DNA of 64,000 nt from Brevibacillus composti (GTDB taxonomy: Bacteria; Bacillota; Bacilli; Brevibacillales; Brevibacillaceae), in assembly GCF_016406105.1 (NCBI RefSeq), contig NZ_CP066308.1, positions 941,501 to 1,005,500 of the forward strand, given 5' to 3'. The notes under the pieces are model-generated. The model saw only the letters and a list, made by a program, of their open reading frames with translations. It was not told the DNA's origin and did no database searches. Positions 1 to 8,132 of the stretch are shown piece by piece. The number at the start of each line of letters is the position of its first letter. The stretch's first letter is position 1. Both the position numbers and the translations under genes were made by a program.

Positions 1-231
1 ATACGGATAAGGGTATGGCGGGTAGTACGGGTAAGGGTACGGGTAGGGAGGATAGTACGGATAGTAGGGCTGGTAGTTAAACGGGAAAATGAACGGAACG
101 ACAATATCAAAACGTGGTCTTCTGCGTCTCCGCCACTGAACGGGATAGGCCTGCTCCTCTAAATACGCTTGATAATCCTGGGACGGATACCCTGTCGACG
201 CGTCACTTGGCTGTTGTTGGTAAGGCTGCAT
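1..231 (-). CDS. Tyr/Pro-rich small protein, 3' end outside window
   Basis: Reading leftward from an ATG at 231 gives 77 codons that run off the window edge. The first part is Gln-rich and hydrophilic, followed by a basic patch of five arginines (around residues 34-38), then a hydrophobic FDIVVPFIFPF stretch, then an almost pure tail of Tyr and Pro in PYYPYYPPYPYP style. Such tails occur in spore-coat and other surface proteins of sporeformers, but I do not recognise a named family. A GAGGAG ribosome site lies about 12 bases before the ATG. The C-terminus is not visible, so the length and repeat number are unknown. Confidence 0.6.
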   Translation of the reverse strand, partial: MQPYQQQPSDASTGYPSQDYQAYLEEQAYPVQWRRRRRPRFDIVVPFIFPFNYQPYYPYYPPYPYPYPYYPPYPYPY

Positions 232-330
232 CGTGCGTATGACACTCCTCTCATGAATTCTCTCTGTTTTCCAGTAGCAGTATACGGGGCATATGCCCCA
301 CTGGAGCGTTGTCCCAATGGAAATGGGCGC

Positions 331-360
331 AAAAAGCCCTGAAGCCAAAAGGCCCAGGGC
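331..360 (-). terminator. Rho-independent terminator of the symporter gene
   Basis: On the minus strand a GCCCTG...CAGGGC stem (336-360) is followed by five T. It lies 35 bases past the stop of the symporter gene. Confidence 0.75.
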
Positions 361-394
361 GATAGGGGGGAGGAAAAGGTAAGCAGCGATTTTA

Positions 395-1561
395 TCAGGC
401 TGTCTCCGGTTTGCTCAAGCGATCCGTGATTACGGCAATCGCGCCGTCTCCCGTCACATTGCAGGCTGTGCCGAAGCTGTCTTGAGCGATATACAGCGCG
501 ATCATGAGCGATGTCAAGGTCGTGCTGAAGCCGAGCATCGATTCCAACAGGCCCAGCGCAGCCATGACGGCGCCGCCGGGCACGCCGGGAGCAGCCACCA
601 TGGTGATGCCGAGCATCAGGATGAACGGGAACATCGTGATAAAGGAGGTAGACATGCCATTGAGCATCATCACGGCCATCGAGCAGGCGACCAGCGTGAT
701 CGTGCTGCCGGACAGGTGAATGGTTGCGCAGAGCGGAATGACAAAATCAGCGATTTTATCCGTTACCTTGTTTTCCTTGGTTTGCTTCAGGGTCACCGGA
801 ATCGTGGCCGCGGATGACTGCGTGCCGATCGCCGTAAAATAGGCCGGCATCATGTTTTTGAGCAGGACAAACGGGTTTTTCCGCCCCAGCTGTCCAGCGA
901 TAACATACTGGATCACCAGGTAAGCCAGATGCATCGCGATAATAATGACGAACACCTTGGCAAACACCGACAGGATCATTTTTACCTGTCCGCCGTAGGT
1001 CAGATTGGCGAATACTGACAGGATGTGGTAGGGCAGAAGCGGAATGATCACAGCGGAAATCAGCTTTTCCACGATGGACCGCAGATCAACCATGACCCGC
1101 TGGAGGGAATCGCCTTTGACCACCGATGCTCCGAGGCCCAGCGTAAAGGCCAGCAAGAGAGCGGTCATCACGCCCATAATCGGCGGCATGTCCACGGAAA
1201 AGAGCGGTGCGACCAATGCCTCCTCCGGATTGGCGAAGGAGTTGTTCATCGCCCCGACTACCAGCAGCTTGGGGAATAGACCGGCACTGACGAGATAAGC
1301 GAGCGTACCGGCAACAATAGTGGAGCCGTAGGCGACAGCCGTGGTCAGGCCCAGCAGCTTGCCCGCTCCTTTGCCCAGCTCTCCGATCCCCGGCGCGATG
1401 AAGCCGATGATGATGAGCGGGATGGCGAAGCCGAGGAAATTGCCAAAGAGACTGCTATACGTAGCCAATACTTGAATAACGACTTGTGGAGAGATCGAAC
1501 CAATGAATATACCGAAAATGATGGCGATAATCACTCTGGGCAAAAGCCCCCATTTTTTCAT
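395..1561 (-). CDS. Dicarboxylate/amino-acid:cation symporter (DAACS family)
   Basis: 388-residue integral membrane protein of the sodium/proton-coupled glutamate/dicarboxylate symporter family. Hydrophobic helices run throughout, and the C-terminal region carries the family-type substrate/ion motif (YIAQDSFGTACNVTGDGA, near residue 365). It is somewhat shorter than GltP-type members. The substrate (glutamate, aspartate, C4-dicarboxylate or cystine) cannot be told from sequence. The ATG at 1561 is chosen because an AGAAGGGGG site precedes it. An upstream in-frame start at 1633 would add a hydrophilic leader without a ribosome site. It appears monocistronic with its own terminator. Confidence 0.85.
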   Translation of the reverse strand: MKKWGLLPRVIIAIIFGIFIGSISPQVVIQVLATYSSLFGNFLGFAIPLIIIGFIAPGIGELGKGAGKLLGLTTAVAYGSTIVAGTLAYLVSAGLFPKLLVVGAMNNSFANPEEALVAPLFSVDMPPIMGVMTALLLAFTLGLGASVVKGDSLQRVMVDLRSIVEKLISAVIIPLLPYHILSVFANLTYGGQVKMILSVFAKVFVIIIAMHLAYLVIQYVIAGQLGRKNPFVLLKNMMPAYFTAIGTQSSAATIPVTLKQTKENKVTDKIADFVIPLCATIHLSGSTITLVACSMAVMMLNGMSTSFITMFPFILMLGITMVAAPGVPGGAVMAALGLLESMLGFSTTLTSLMIALYIAQDSFGTACNVTGDGAIAVITDRLSKPETA

Positions 1562-1745
1562 GAGAGAACCCCCTTCTTTGTTCATTGGGAATGTACAATT
1601 ATTTATCAGGCATGGATACACACAAGGTAACACATCAACTTGCTGAAGTCAGTATCCTCAGGAAAAATAGTAATATTAGAAATATTCAACCAAAATGAAA
1701 GTGCAGGAGCACCGCACATTCTTCTCATGCGGGACCTGTCTGCAT

Positions 1746-1775
1746 AAAAAAGGAACATGCCGATAGACATGTTCC
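1746..1775 (-). terminator. Terminator of the glpX-DUF3055 operon
   Basis: Minus strand: AGGAACATG / CATGTTCCT stem followed by six T, about 30 bases after the DUF3055 stop codon. Confidence 0.85.
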
Positions 1776-1807
1776 TACTTCCGCGATGGCGGTTCGTATT
1801 TCCGAAT

Positions 1808-2077
1808 TTAGACGACGGACTCGAGGAAAGAGCGAAGCTCCTCTGCTTCCGCTTCGCTCAGATTGAAAGCGAACTCCAGATAGCCTTCTTCTTTCAGATC
1901 GTCGCTTCCGATAATGGCGGAGCGGCCGTTCTGGATGTTAACCACCAGTTTTTTCCCGTAAAAACGGTTGGTGGTCGTAATCGCCAGGTCAAAGCGCGTG
2001 GCTTCGGCCATAAAGCTGACAAAGCGCGTCCGCGTCTCCTCGGTGTCATCGTACAGGTAAAAAAGGTCCTGAGACAT
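1808..2077 (-). CDS. DUF3055 (SAV0927-like) small cytosolic protein
   Basis: 89 residues, acidic and soluble, with no signal peptide. The start (MSQDLFYLYDD) and the pattern TRFVSFM...LVVNIQNGR fit the DUF3055 family, found in Bacillota with no known role. It starts 10 bases after the stop of glpX and shares its terminator, so the two are co-transcribed. A link to carbon metabolism is only suggested by that coupling. Confidence 0.7.
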   Translation of the reverse strand: MSQDLFYLYDDTEETRTRFVSFMAEATRFDLAITTTNRFYGKKLVVNIQNGRSAIIGSDDLKEEGYLEFAFNLSEAEAEELRSFLESVV

Positions 2078-2087
2078 GTTCTTTTCC

Positions 2088-3062
2088 TCACTTCCCGATC
2101 ACATTCTGTTTTTGGTTAAGGTGGTGCAGTGCGCGAACAAACCGGATGGTTTTGGTCTTGGCGCGCATGACGATCGAATCGGTCTCCACGATGTCGTCCC
2201 CCAGATAGCGTACGCCCTTTAACAGCTCCCCGTCAGAGACGCCGGTGGCTGCGAAGATGGCGTCGTCACCTTTTACCAGGTCATCCAAGGTCAGGAGCTG
2301 TTCCGGTTCCTGCAAGCCCATTTTGATGCAGCGCTGACGCTCCGCTTCATTTTGCGGCTTGAGCTGTGCCTGCATATCGCCTTCGAGGCATTTGATCGCG
2401 GCTGCGCTGATCACGCCTTCGGGAGCGCCGCCAATGCCGAGAAAGAGGTCGATCCCCGTCTGCGGCATGCAGGCTGCAATGGCAGCGCCGACATCGCCGT
2501 CGCCAAACAGCTTGACGCGTGCGCCGGTCTCCCGGACAGCGTTGATGATGTCCTGATGTCTCTCCCGCTCCTGGATGATGACGGTGACATCCTGAATCCG
2601 CTTGTTATTGGCCTCTGCCACGACTCTTACCATTTTTTCGACGGGGTCGTGCAGGCTGATTTTCCCTGCAGCCCGCTTGCCGACGGCCATTTTCATCATA
2701 TACATATCCGGCGCGTGCAGGAGCGTGCCCCGATCCCCGATCGCCACCACGGACATCGCATTGTTATGCCCCTTGGCGACGATGGTCGTCCCTTCCAAAG
2801 GATCGACGGCCACGTCCACTTCCGGCCCTGCCGAATCGGGATGCCCCAGCTTTTCGCCGATATAGAGCATCGGCGCTTCATCCAGCTCACCCTCGCCGAT
2901 GACGACGGTGCCCCGCATGTTAATCGTATCGAACATCGCCCGCATCGCATTCGTGGCTGCTCCGTCCGCCTCGTTCTTTTTGCCGCGTCCCAACCAATGG
3001 GAAGAAGCCAGCGCGGCCATCTCCGTTACACGCACTACTTCCAGTGCCAGTTCGCGTTCCAC
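2088..3062 (-). CDS. glpX: Class II fructose-1,6-bisphosphatase
   Basis: Hydrolyses fructose-1,6-bisphosphate to fructose-6-phosphate in gluconeogenesis (cytosol, divalent-metal dependent). The 324-residue protein has the class II motifs: GEGELDEAPML near residue 55 and the metal/phosphate loop DPLEGTT near residue 87, as expected for the lithium-sensitive phosphatase fold. The length is typical. It starts with GTG at 3062, placed by an AAGGAGG site 7 bases upstream. First gene of a two-gene operon with the DUF3055 protein. Confidence 0.95.
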   Translation of the reverse strand: MERELALEVVRVTEMAALASSHWLGRGKKNEADGAATNAMRAMFDTINMRGTVVIGEGELDEAPMLYIGEKLGHPDSAGPEVDVAVDPLEGTTIVAKGHNNAMSVVAIGDRGTLLHAPDMYMMKMAVGKRAAGKISLHDPVEKMVRVVAEANNKRIQDVTVIIQERERHQDIINAVRETGARVKLFGDGDVGAAIAACMPQTGIDLFLGIGGAPEGVISAAAIKCLEGDMQAQLKPQNEAERQRCIKMGLQEPEQLLTLDDLVKGDDAIFAATGVSDGELLKGVRYLGDDIVETDSIVMRAKTKTIRFVRALHHLNQKQNVIGK

Positions 3063-3133
3063 TTCTGTTCCTCCTTATTCGTATACGGACAAAAACCTAA
3101 ACCTCATTGTAACATAAATATCAATCCGATTTC

Positions 3134-3161
3134 GTGACAGCCCGGCCAATTTTGGTATACT
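3134..3161 (+). promoter_or_regulatory. Sigma-A-type promoter
   Basis: GTGACA (3134-3139), 16-base spacer, TATACT (3156-3161), about 20 bases before the small membrane ORF at 3185 and upstream of the DUF86 gene. Confidence 0.55.
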
Positions 3162-3184
3162 GATGGTGGAAAAGGGGTGAGAGC

Positions 3185-3289
3185 ATGAGCAATTCCTATT
3201 TGCAGGAAGGGGAATTGGTTCTGATTGTCCTGATTCTCACTTTTGCGATCACCATTTGGTACGCAAAACGTAAGAAGCGGAAGCAATAA
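3185..3289 (+). CDS. 34-residue single-span membrane protein
   Basis: A short gene: MSNSYLQEGE, then one hydrophobic helix (LVLIVLILTFAITIWYA), then a very basic tail (KRKKRKQ). The layout suggests N-out, C-in orientation. An AGGGGTG site sits 7 bases before the ATG, and a good promoter lies just upstream. There is no family I recognise. It probably shares a transcript with the DUF86 gene 75 bases downstream. Confidence 0.6.
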   Translation: MSNSYLQEGELVLIVLILTFAITIWYAKRKKRKQ

Positions 3290-3363
3290 CAGCAGTTGAA
3301 CTTGCCTCATGGCTTTAGCCCGTCGAACGGGAGAGAGGCAGTATCGGATGAGGGGGATGTAAC

Positions 3364-3798
3364 ATGTACGACGTAAATACAAAGCGGATCGACGAGGTTT
3401 TGGATCAAATGTCCCGAATGCTTGCTCTCCTGGAGACCTTGACGGCCCGCGGCAAAGAGGCTCTGCTCGCGGACGAGATCGCGCTGGCGGCGATGGAGAG
3501 AGCTCTTCATCTATCGATTGAAGCGGTGATTGACACGGGCAATGCGCTGATTGACGGATTTATCATGCGCGATCCGGGAAGCTATGCGGATATCGTGGAA
3601 ATTCTTCGGGATGAGACAGTCGTATCGGACGAGCAGGCCGGCGTGCTTGCAAGTGTCGTCGAATTCCGCAGGTATTTGGTCAATGAATACACCAACGTTC
3701 CACAGGAAGCGATGATTGCGCTGGCCGGAAGAGGTTTGCCGGTGCTGCGTCAATTCGAGCCTGCGGTGCGGAGCTATCTGGAGAAGGAGCTGTTCTGA
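3364..3798 (+). CDS. yutE: DUF86 / HepT-like protein (YutE-like)
   Basis: 144 residues, all-helical, of the DUF86 family that includes HepT RNase toxins and B. subtilis YutE. The conserved core is visible as GNALIDGFIMRDPGSY (residues 59-74). In HepT toxins the catalytic motif is R-X4-6-H. Here the matching segment reads FRRYLVNEY, with Asn in place of His, and no MNT-type antitoxin gene lies next to it. I therefore infer a non-toxic housekeeping member rather than a toxin-antitoxin system. The function of YutE itself is unknown. It lies in the yut-like gene order upstream of yutF. Confidence 0.75.
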   Translation: MYDVNTKRIDEVLDQMSRMLALLETLTARGKEALLADEIALAAMERALHLSIEAVIDTGNALIDGFIMRDPGSYADIVEILRDETVVSDEQAGVLASVVEFRRYLVNEYTNVPQEAMIALAGRGLPVLRQFEPAVRSYLEKELF

Positions 3799-3890
3799 CA
3801 GGCTTCCGTGGATTTTATATACAAAACACTTTCTTTTGTTTACTAAAGTGTCCCGGTTCAGTACAATAAGAAGAAAGGGCGGTGATACGA

Positions 3891-4529
3891 ATGAGCAATA
3901 ATGAAAATACATCAACCCGCGACCAGATCCTGAACATGCTGAAGGTAAAGGGATCGCTGTCGGTCAGTGATATGGCTGTGGAGCTGGGCATTACGGAAAT
4001 GGCCGTACGGCGCCATTTGAATACGCTGGAGCGGGACAATTTGATCAAGTCCACTTTGGTCCGGCAGGCGATGGGACGTCCGACCAATGTCTATTCGCTG
4101 TCGCAGGAAGCAGACGAACTGTTTCCCCGCAATTATTCTCACTTAACCTTGGATTTCTTGCGAGATTTACAGGATATAGATGGCAATGGAAAGGTAGAAA
4201 TGCTGTTTCGCCGCCGGGAGAATCGGCTCGAGGAAGCATACCGCCCGCAGATTCAGGGCAGTTTGGAGGAGAGAGTTGCCAAGCTGGCTGAGCTGCAAAA
4301 CGAGAAGGGCTATATGGTAGAATGGGAAAAGGGCGAAGAGGAAGGGCAGTATTCGATCAAGGAGTACAATTGCCCGATTTCCCAAGTGGCCCGCGAATTC
4401 AACCAGGCCTGCACTTGTGAGCTCTCTCTGTTCCGCCGCGTATTGAAGGCCGAAGTGGAGCAAACCTCCTGCATGGCCAAGGGCGGCGAAAAATGCGTGT
4501 TTGACATACGCGAGGTGCGCGAGGCGTAG
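3891..4529 (+). CDS. Winged-helix regulator with SufR-like Cys cluster
   Basis: 212 residues. The N-terminus (about 8-65) is a DeoR/MarR-type winged helix (LSVSDMAVELGITEMAVRRH). The C-terminal half carries five cysteines in order: NC, 12 residues, a CTC pair, 17 residues, C, 7 residues, C. The first C-X12-C spacing equals that of cyanobacterial SufR, an Fe-S-sensing repressor of suf genes. The Fe-S biogenesis-type genes yutI and yutM lie about 5 and 14 kb away, so an Fe-S-sensing role is a reasonable inference, not shown. The ATG at 3891 is chosen for its AAAGGGCGGTG site. The gene has its own terminator. Confidence 0.7.
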   Translation: MSNNENTSTRDQILNMLKVKGSLSVSDMAVELGITEMAVRRHLNTLERDNLIKSTLVRQAMGRPTNVYSLSQEADELFPRNYSHLTLDFLRDLQDIDGNGKVEMLFRRRENRLEEAYRPQIQGSLEERVAKLAELQNEKGYMVEWEKGEEEGQYSIKEYNCPISQVAREFNQACTCELSLFRRVLKAEVEQTSCMAKGGEKCVFDIREVREA

Positions 4530-4560
4530 CTCCGTACGGTCTCGACATAACCATACCTGC

Positions 4561-4590
4561 GATCCACTCGATTTCGAGTGGATTTTCTTT
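4561..4590 (+). terminator. Terminator of the SufR-like regulator gene
   Basis: Perfect stem ATCCACTCGA/TCGAGTGGAT with a TT loop, followed by TTTCTTT. Confidence 0.85.
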
Positions 4591-4655
4591 CATACATAGG
4601 GAAGATACGACAGACAGAGGCGAATGCCTTTTGGAAGGTTAGGTGGATGGAACCC

Positions 4656-5441
4656 ATGAAAAACTATCGAGGCTATTTGCTTGATCTCGACGGCACGATT
4701 TATCGGGGGAGTGAGGCGATTCCGGGCGCAGATGCCTTTATCGAGCATCTGCGCCAGGCTGGCATTCCCTATCTCTATCTGACGAACAATTCGGCTGCCT
4801 CGCCGGAGCAGGTCGCGGCCCGTCTGCAAGCGATGGGCATTCCCGCCGAAGCGGGCGAGGTGTACACCTCCGGCATGGCGACGGCCCGTTATCTGGCGAA
4901 GCAGGCCCCGCCCGGCACGCCGGTCTACGTCATCGGCGAGGAAGGTTTGCGGGCCGAGATGGCCAAGCAGGGCTTTGTACTGACGGAAAAGGAGCCTCGC
5001 TACGTGGTGGTGGGGATCGATCGCAAATTTGATTACGACAAACTGGCCGCAGCTACTCGCGCTATCCGCCAGGGGGCCGAACTGATCGCCACCAACCGGG
5101 ATGCAGCGCTGCCGTCCGAGCACGGGCTCTCACCCGGAAACGGCTCCCTGGTCGCAGCCGTTTCTGTCGCTTCCGGCAAGGAGCCGGTGGTGATCGGGAA
5201 GCCGGAGGCGATCATCATGCGCCTGGCCCTGGAGAAGCTGGGCACTCCCGCCGAGGAGACGCTCATCGTAGGGGACAATCTGCATACCGACATCGACGCG
5301 GGAGCGGGCAGCGGCATCGACAGCCTGCTGGTCCTCACCGGATACTCCAGCGCCGAGGATGCTCGCCGACATCTCCGCCAGCCTACGCATATCGCCCGCG
5401 ATCTGACGGAGTGGCTGCGGATGATTGCCGAGCAGGCGTGA
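4656..5441 (+). CDS. yutF: HAD-IIA sugar-phosphatase-like protein (NagD/YutF)
   Basis: 261-residue HAD superfamily phosphatase of the NagD type. Motif I is LLDLDGTIYRG (nucleophile D10, acid D12), motif II is YLTNNS, motif III is VIGKPE, and motif IV is VGDNLHTDI, in the standard order. It probably dephosphorylates a small phospho-metabolite in the cytosol; the substrate is unknown. The ATG at 4656 (MKNYRG) has AGGTGG 9 bases upstream, while the in-frame ATG at 4647 is too close to that site. Confidence 0.9.
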   Translation: MKNYRGYLLDLDGTIYRGSEAIPGADAFIEHLRQAGIPYLYLTNNSAASPEQVAARLQAMGIPAEAGEVYTSGMATARYLAKQAPPGTPVYVIGEEGLRAEMAKQGFVLTEKEPRYVVVGIDRKFDYDKLAAATRAIRQGAELIATNRDAALPSEHGLSPGNGSLVAAVSVASGKEPVVIGKPEAIIMRLALEKLGTPAEETLIVGDNLHTDIDAGAGSGIDSLLVLTGYSSAEDARRHLRQPTHIARDLTEWLRMIAEQA

Positions 5442-5491
5442 CCGGACAGCACGGCAGCGCCGACGGACAGGGAGAAGTTCGGTCCGCGCAG

Positions 5492-6007
5492 CTAGGTGCA
5501 GGATTCTTCCTCCTGTTTCTGACGGTGAGCGATCCGGCTGGAGGCTGCGGCCGCAACGGCGCCAACCAGGTCGTCGAGGAAGGTATGCACGCCATTGCGC
5601 TTGCCATTTAACTCCCGGAGTTTGCCGTGTTTCAGCTTGTCGACGTATCCGTAATTGGTAAAGCCGATGCTGCCGTACAGATTGACGATGGCCAGGGCCA
5701 TCACTTCGTCGATTCCGTACAGGGACTCGTCGCTCTCGATGATCTCCTGAAGCGGGGAGAACAGCATCTTTTCTTCCGCCAGGACGTCCAGCTGAATCCC
5801 GGTCATCAAGGCATTTTGCACCTCGCGTTTTCTCAGCACGGCGTGAACGCTCTCTCGGCAAGCCTCCAGAGTCAAATGAGGAAAATAGTCCTTTTGCAAA
5901 AACAGCACGATCTCGGCAATGTCGTCGACATCGACGCCCCGTTTCTGCAGCAGCTCCAGCGTGACGTCATAGCAGGTCATGCTGTTGAGCGGACTGTACT
6001 CTTTCAT
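5492..6007 (-). CDS. pgpA: Phosphatidylglycerophosphatase A family protein (YutG)
   Basis: 171 residues matching the PgpA domain family (YutG type). A conserved Asp/Glu-rich region (ESDESLYGIDEVMALAIVN) and a C-terminal FLDDLVGAV helix resemble the catalytic acidic residues of PgpA. The family dephosphorylates phosphatidylglycerol-phosphate in phospholipid synthesis, although the Bacillus paralogue is less studied. The start is supported by AAGGGGG about 10 bases upstream. It is convergent with yutF and divergent from yutH. Confidence 0.85.
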   Translation of the reverse strand: MKEYSPLNSMTCYDVTLELLQKRGVDVDDIAEIVLFLQKDYFPHLTLEACRESVHAVLRKREVQNALMTGIQLDVLAEEKMLFSPLQEIIESDESLYGIDEVMALAIVNLYGSIGFTNYGYVDKLKHGKLRELNGKRNGVHTFLDDLVGAVAAAASSRIAHRQKQEEESCT

Positions 6008-6130
6008 CAGAGAGACCCCCTTCTCTTCGCACGAATTGGCACGAAGGTAGTATTCGCAGGGATCTAGGCACCTATCCCGGCGTTTTTACATACTCTGCTT
6101 GGTGAGAAGGTGTAAAGGAGGGTTGTTCTA

Positions 6131-7228
6131 ATGGAATATCAGCAGCTTCTGCAGGAGTCTTACGGTTTTACGCTGACGCATGCGGCGAGAAAAGGACCCG
6201 GGATCGAACTGATGACGGACCGCGGTCTGTTTTATCTCTATGAAGCGCCTGCGGTGTATAAATACAAGAAGAAATTCGTCGAGCAGGTGCGAAAAGAGCT
6301 GCAGGAGAGAAAAGAGCTGGTCCCGCTCAGCCTGATGAAAACGGTCAACGGACAGCCGCACATGCTCCACGAAGATCAGCTCCTGTATCTGTACCGGGGC
6401 GTCAGGGAGACGGTGCCGGAAAATCCCTCCTTCGAAAGCGGTCAGGTGCTGGCCCGGTTCCACCAAGGGACGGGCAGCTTGAAAGGGGAAAAGCTTTTCC
6501 TGCCGTACAGTTCGCTTGGCAGCTGGCCGGCGATGTGGAGGAAAAAACTGCGCCAGTACGAAGGCTATCGCGACGAAATGGACGAATGGACCGAAGCGCT
6601 CAGCCCTCTGGATGTATACCTGTTGACCAGCTATACCTATGTCCACCAGCTCGGGGAGACGGCCGTCCAGTACCTCTACCACGCGGATTACGAAAAAGTG
6701 GTCAAGGAGACGTCCGCTTGCGGCAAGGTGGCCTACCAAAACTTCGAGCCCGGCTACGTGCTCTGGGACGAGGAGCGCGGCCCGTATCTGACCGGGGAAT
6801 GGAACTGGGTGCTGGATATGCGGACGAGGGATATCGGCCAATGGATCAAGACCGTGGTGCGGCGTCACGGGTGGCAGGAGGAGAGCATCGTCTCCTTTCT
6901 CGACGGCTACAACAGTGTCACGCCCCTGTTGGAGAGCGAGTATGCGGTGATTTACGGTCTTCTCTTGTATCCGGGAAGATTTCTGAAGCTGGTGGAAGGG
7001 TATCGGGAGCTGCCCCTCGAAGAGAAGCAGAAAGTGGATGGGGACAGCTGGCAGCAGCAAATGGATGAGGAGCTGCTGCGGATGGAAGAGGCGCTGATTC
7101 AGTATCCGCTGCTGGTTCACCGGCGATATGGCGTGCCCATCCCGCAAATTGATTGGTTGTGGAGGTCTGATGATGACGAAGCCGCTCGTGTATGTGACGA
7201 GGAAGTTAGCCAGGGAAGTAATCGATGA
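6131..7228 (+). CDS. yutH: Spore-coat-associated kinase-like protein (YutH)
   Basis: 365 residues with a CotS/YutH-type aminoglycoside-phosphotransferase-like fold. The middle region has a degenerate catalytic loop (NFEPGYVLWD) and a metal-loop-like GEWNWVLDMRTRD. B. subtilis YutH is a spore-coat-associated protein. It starts after an AAAGGAGGG site. The last 56 bases overlap the next gene in another frame, and the final ~25 residues (acidic, DDDEAARVCDEE) look like a tail gained by loss of an earlier stop codon. Confidence 0.8.
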   Translation: MEYQQLLQESYGFTLTHAARKGPGIELMTDRGLFYLYEAPAVYKYKKKFVEQVRKELQERKELVPLSLMKTVNGQPHMLHEDQLLYLYRGVRETVPENPSFESGQVLARFHQGTGSLKGEKLFLPYSSLGSWPAMWRKKLRQYEGYRDEMDEWTEALSPLDVYLLTSYTYVHQLGETAVQYLYHADYEKVVKETSACGKVAYQNFEPGYVLWDEERGPYLTGEWNWVLDMRTRDIGQWIKTVVRRHGWQEESIVSFLDGYNSVTPLLESEYAVIYGLLLYPGRFLKLVEGYRELPLEEKQKVDGDSWQQQMDEELLRMEEALIQYPLLVHRRYGVPIPQIDWLWRSDDDEAARVCDEEVSQGSNR

Positions 7229-8132
7229 GCTAAGGGAAGTTGCCGCAGTAGAGGTATGGGAGGAGGATCGCCCCTGCCCGAGAGAGGTTTTTTTGCAAAA
7301 AGCAGAGCAGGCTGAAGCTCTCCTCACGATGCTGACGGACCGCGTAGATGAAGAATTGCTGACGCGCGCGCAGAACCTAAAGGTCGTGGCCAACATGGCC
7401 GTCGGCTACGACAATATCGATGCCGAAGCGGCAAAAAAACGCGGCGTGACGGTGACAAATACGCCGGATGTGCTGACGGAAGCGACTGCCGACCTGACGT
7501 TTGCCTTGCTGATGGCGACAGCCCGCCGGATTACGGAGGCGAACCGCTTTTTGCTGGCGGGGGAATGGACCTCCTGGAGTCCGAACCTGCTGGCCGGGCA
7601 AAATGTCTACCATTCGACGCTGGGCATCATCGGCATGGGACGAATCGGAGAAGCAGTCGCCCGCAGAGCGCAAGGCTTCGGGATGAAGATTCTGTACCAT
7701 AACCGCCGCCCCAAGCCGGAATCGGAGGAGAGGGTCGGCGCCGGGTATAGACAGCTCGATGATCTGCTGCGCGAGTCTGACTATGTCGTCATGCTCACGC
7801 CGCTCACTCCGGAAACGAGACAGATGATGGGCGAGCGGGAGTTTTCCCTGATGAAGCCGACTGCTGTCTTTATCAATGTGTCCCGCGGGGGAACGGTGGA
7901 TGAGGAGGCATTGTACCGGGCATTGGCAGAGAAAAAAATCTGGGCGGCCGGACTGGATGTCTTCCAGAAGGAGCCCGTGCCGATGGATCACCCGCTGCTC
8001 ACGCTGCCCAATGTGGTCGCACTGCCCCACATCGGCAGTGCTACATACCAGACTCGCCTGGAGATGGCCAAACTGGCTGCGGCCAACATCCGCGCAGTGC
8101 TGGAAGGAAAGGAGCCCGTCACACCGGTATGA
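7173..8132 (+). CDS. D-2-hydroxyacid dehydrogenase (glyoxylate/hydroxypyruvate reductase-like)
   Basis: 319-residue NAD(P)-dependent enzyme of the D-isomer 2-hydroxyacid dehydrogenase family. The Rossmann motif GMGRIGEAVA lies near residue 150. The catalytic set Arg (VSRGG), Glu (KEPVP region) and His (LPHIGSA) is present and ordered as in glyoxylate/D-glycerate reductases. There is no C-terminal ACT domain, so it is not a full-length SerA. GGAGG lies before tandem ATGs at 7170 and 7173; I chose 7173 for spacing. It overlaps yutH by 56 bases and is coupled to the downstream hydrolase by an ATGA overlap. Confidence 0.88.
   Translation: MTKPLVYVTRKLAREVIDELREVAAVEVWEEDRPCPREVFLQKAEQAEALLTMLTDRVDEELLTRAQNLKVVANMAVGYDNIDAEAAKKRGVTVTNTPDVLTEATADLTFALLMATARRITEANRFLLAGEWTSWSPNLLAGQNVYHSTLGIIGMGRIGEAVARRAQGFGMKILYHNRRPKPESEERVGAGYRQLDDLLRESDYVVMLTPLTPETRQMMGEREFSLMKPTAVFINVSRGGTVDEEALYRALAEKKIWAAGLDVFQKEPVPMDHPLLTLPNVVALPHIGSATYQTRLEMAKLAAANIRAVLEGKEPVTPV

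Noticed and set aside
3364..3798. HepT-MNT toxin-antitoxin system
   Set aside because: The DUF86 protein has Asn where HepT has its catalytic His and no nucleotidyltransferase antitoxin is adjacent.
6128..7396. 422-codon open frame antisense to yutH
   Set aside because: Antisense shadow without a start signal or domain.
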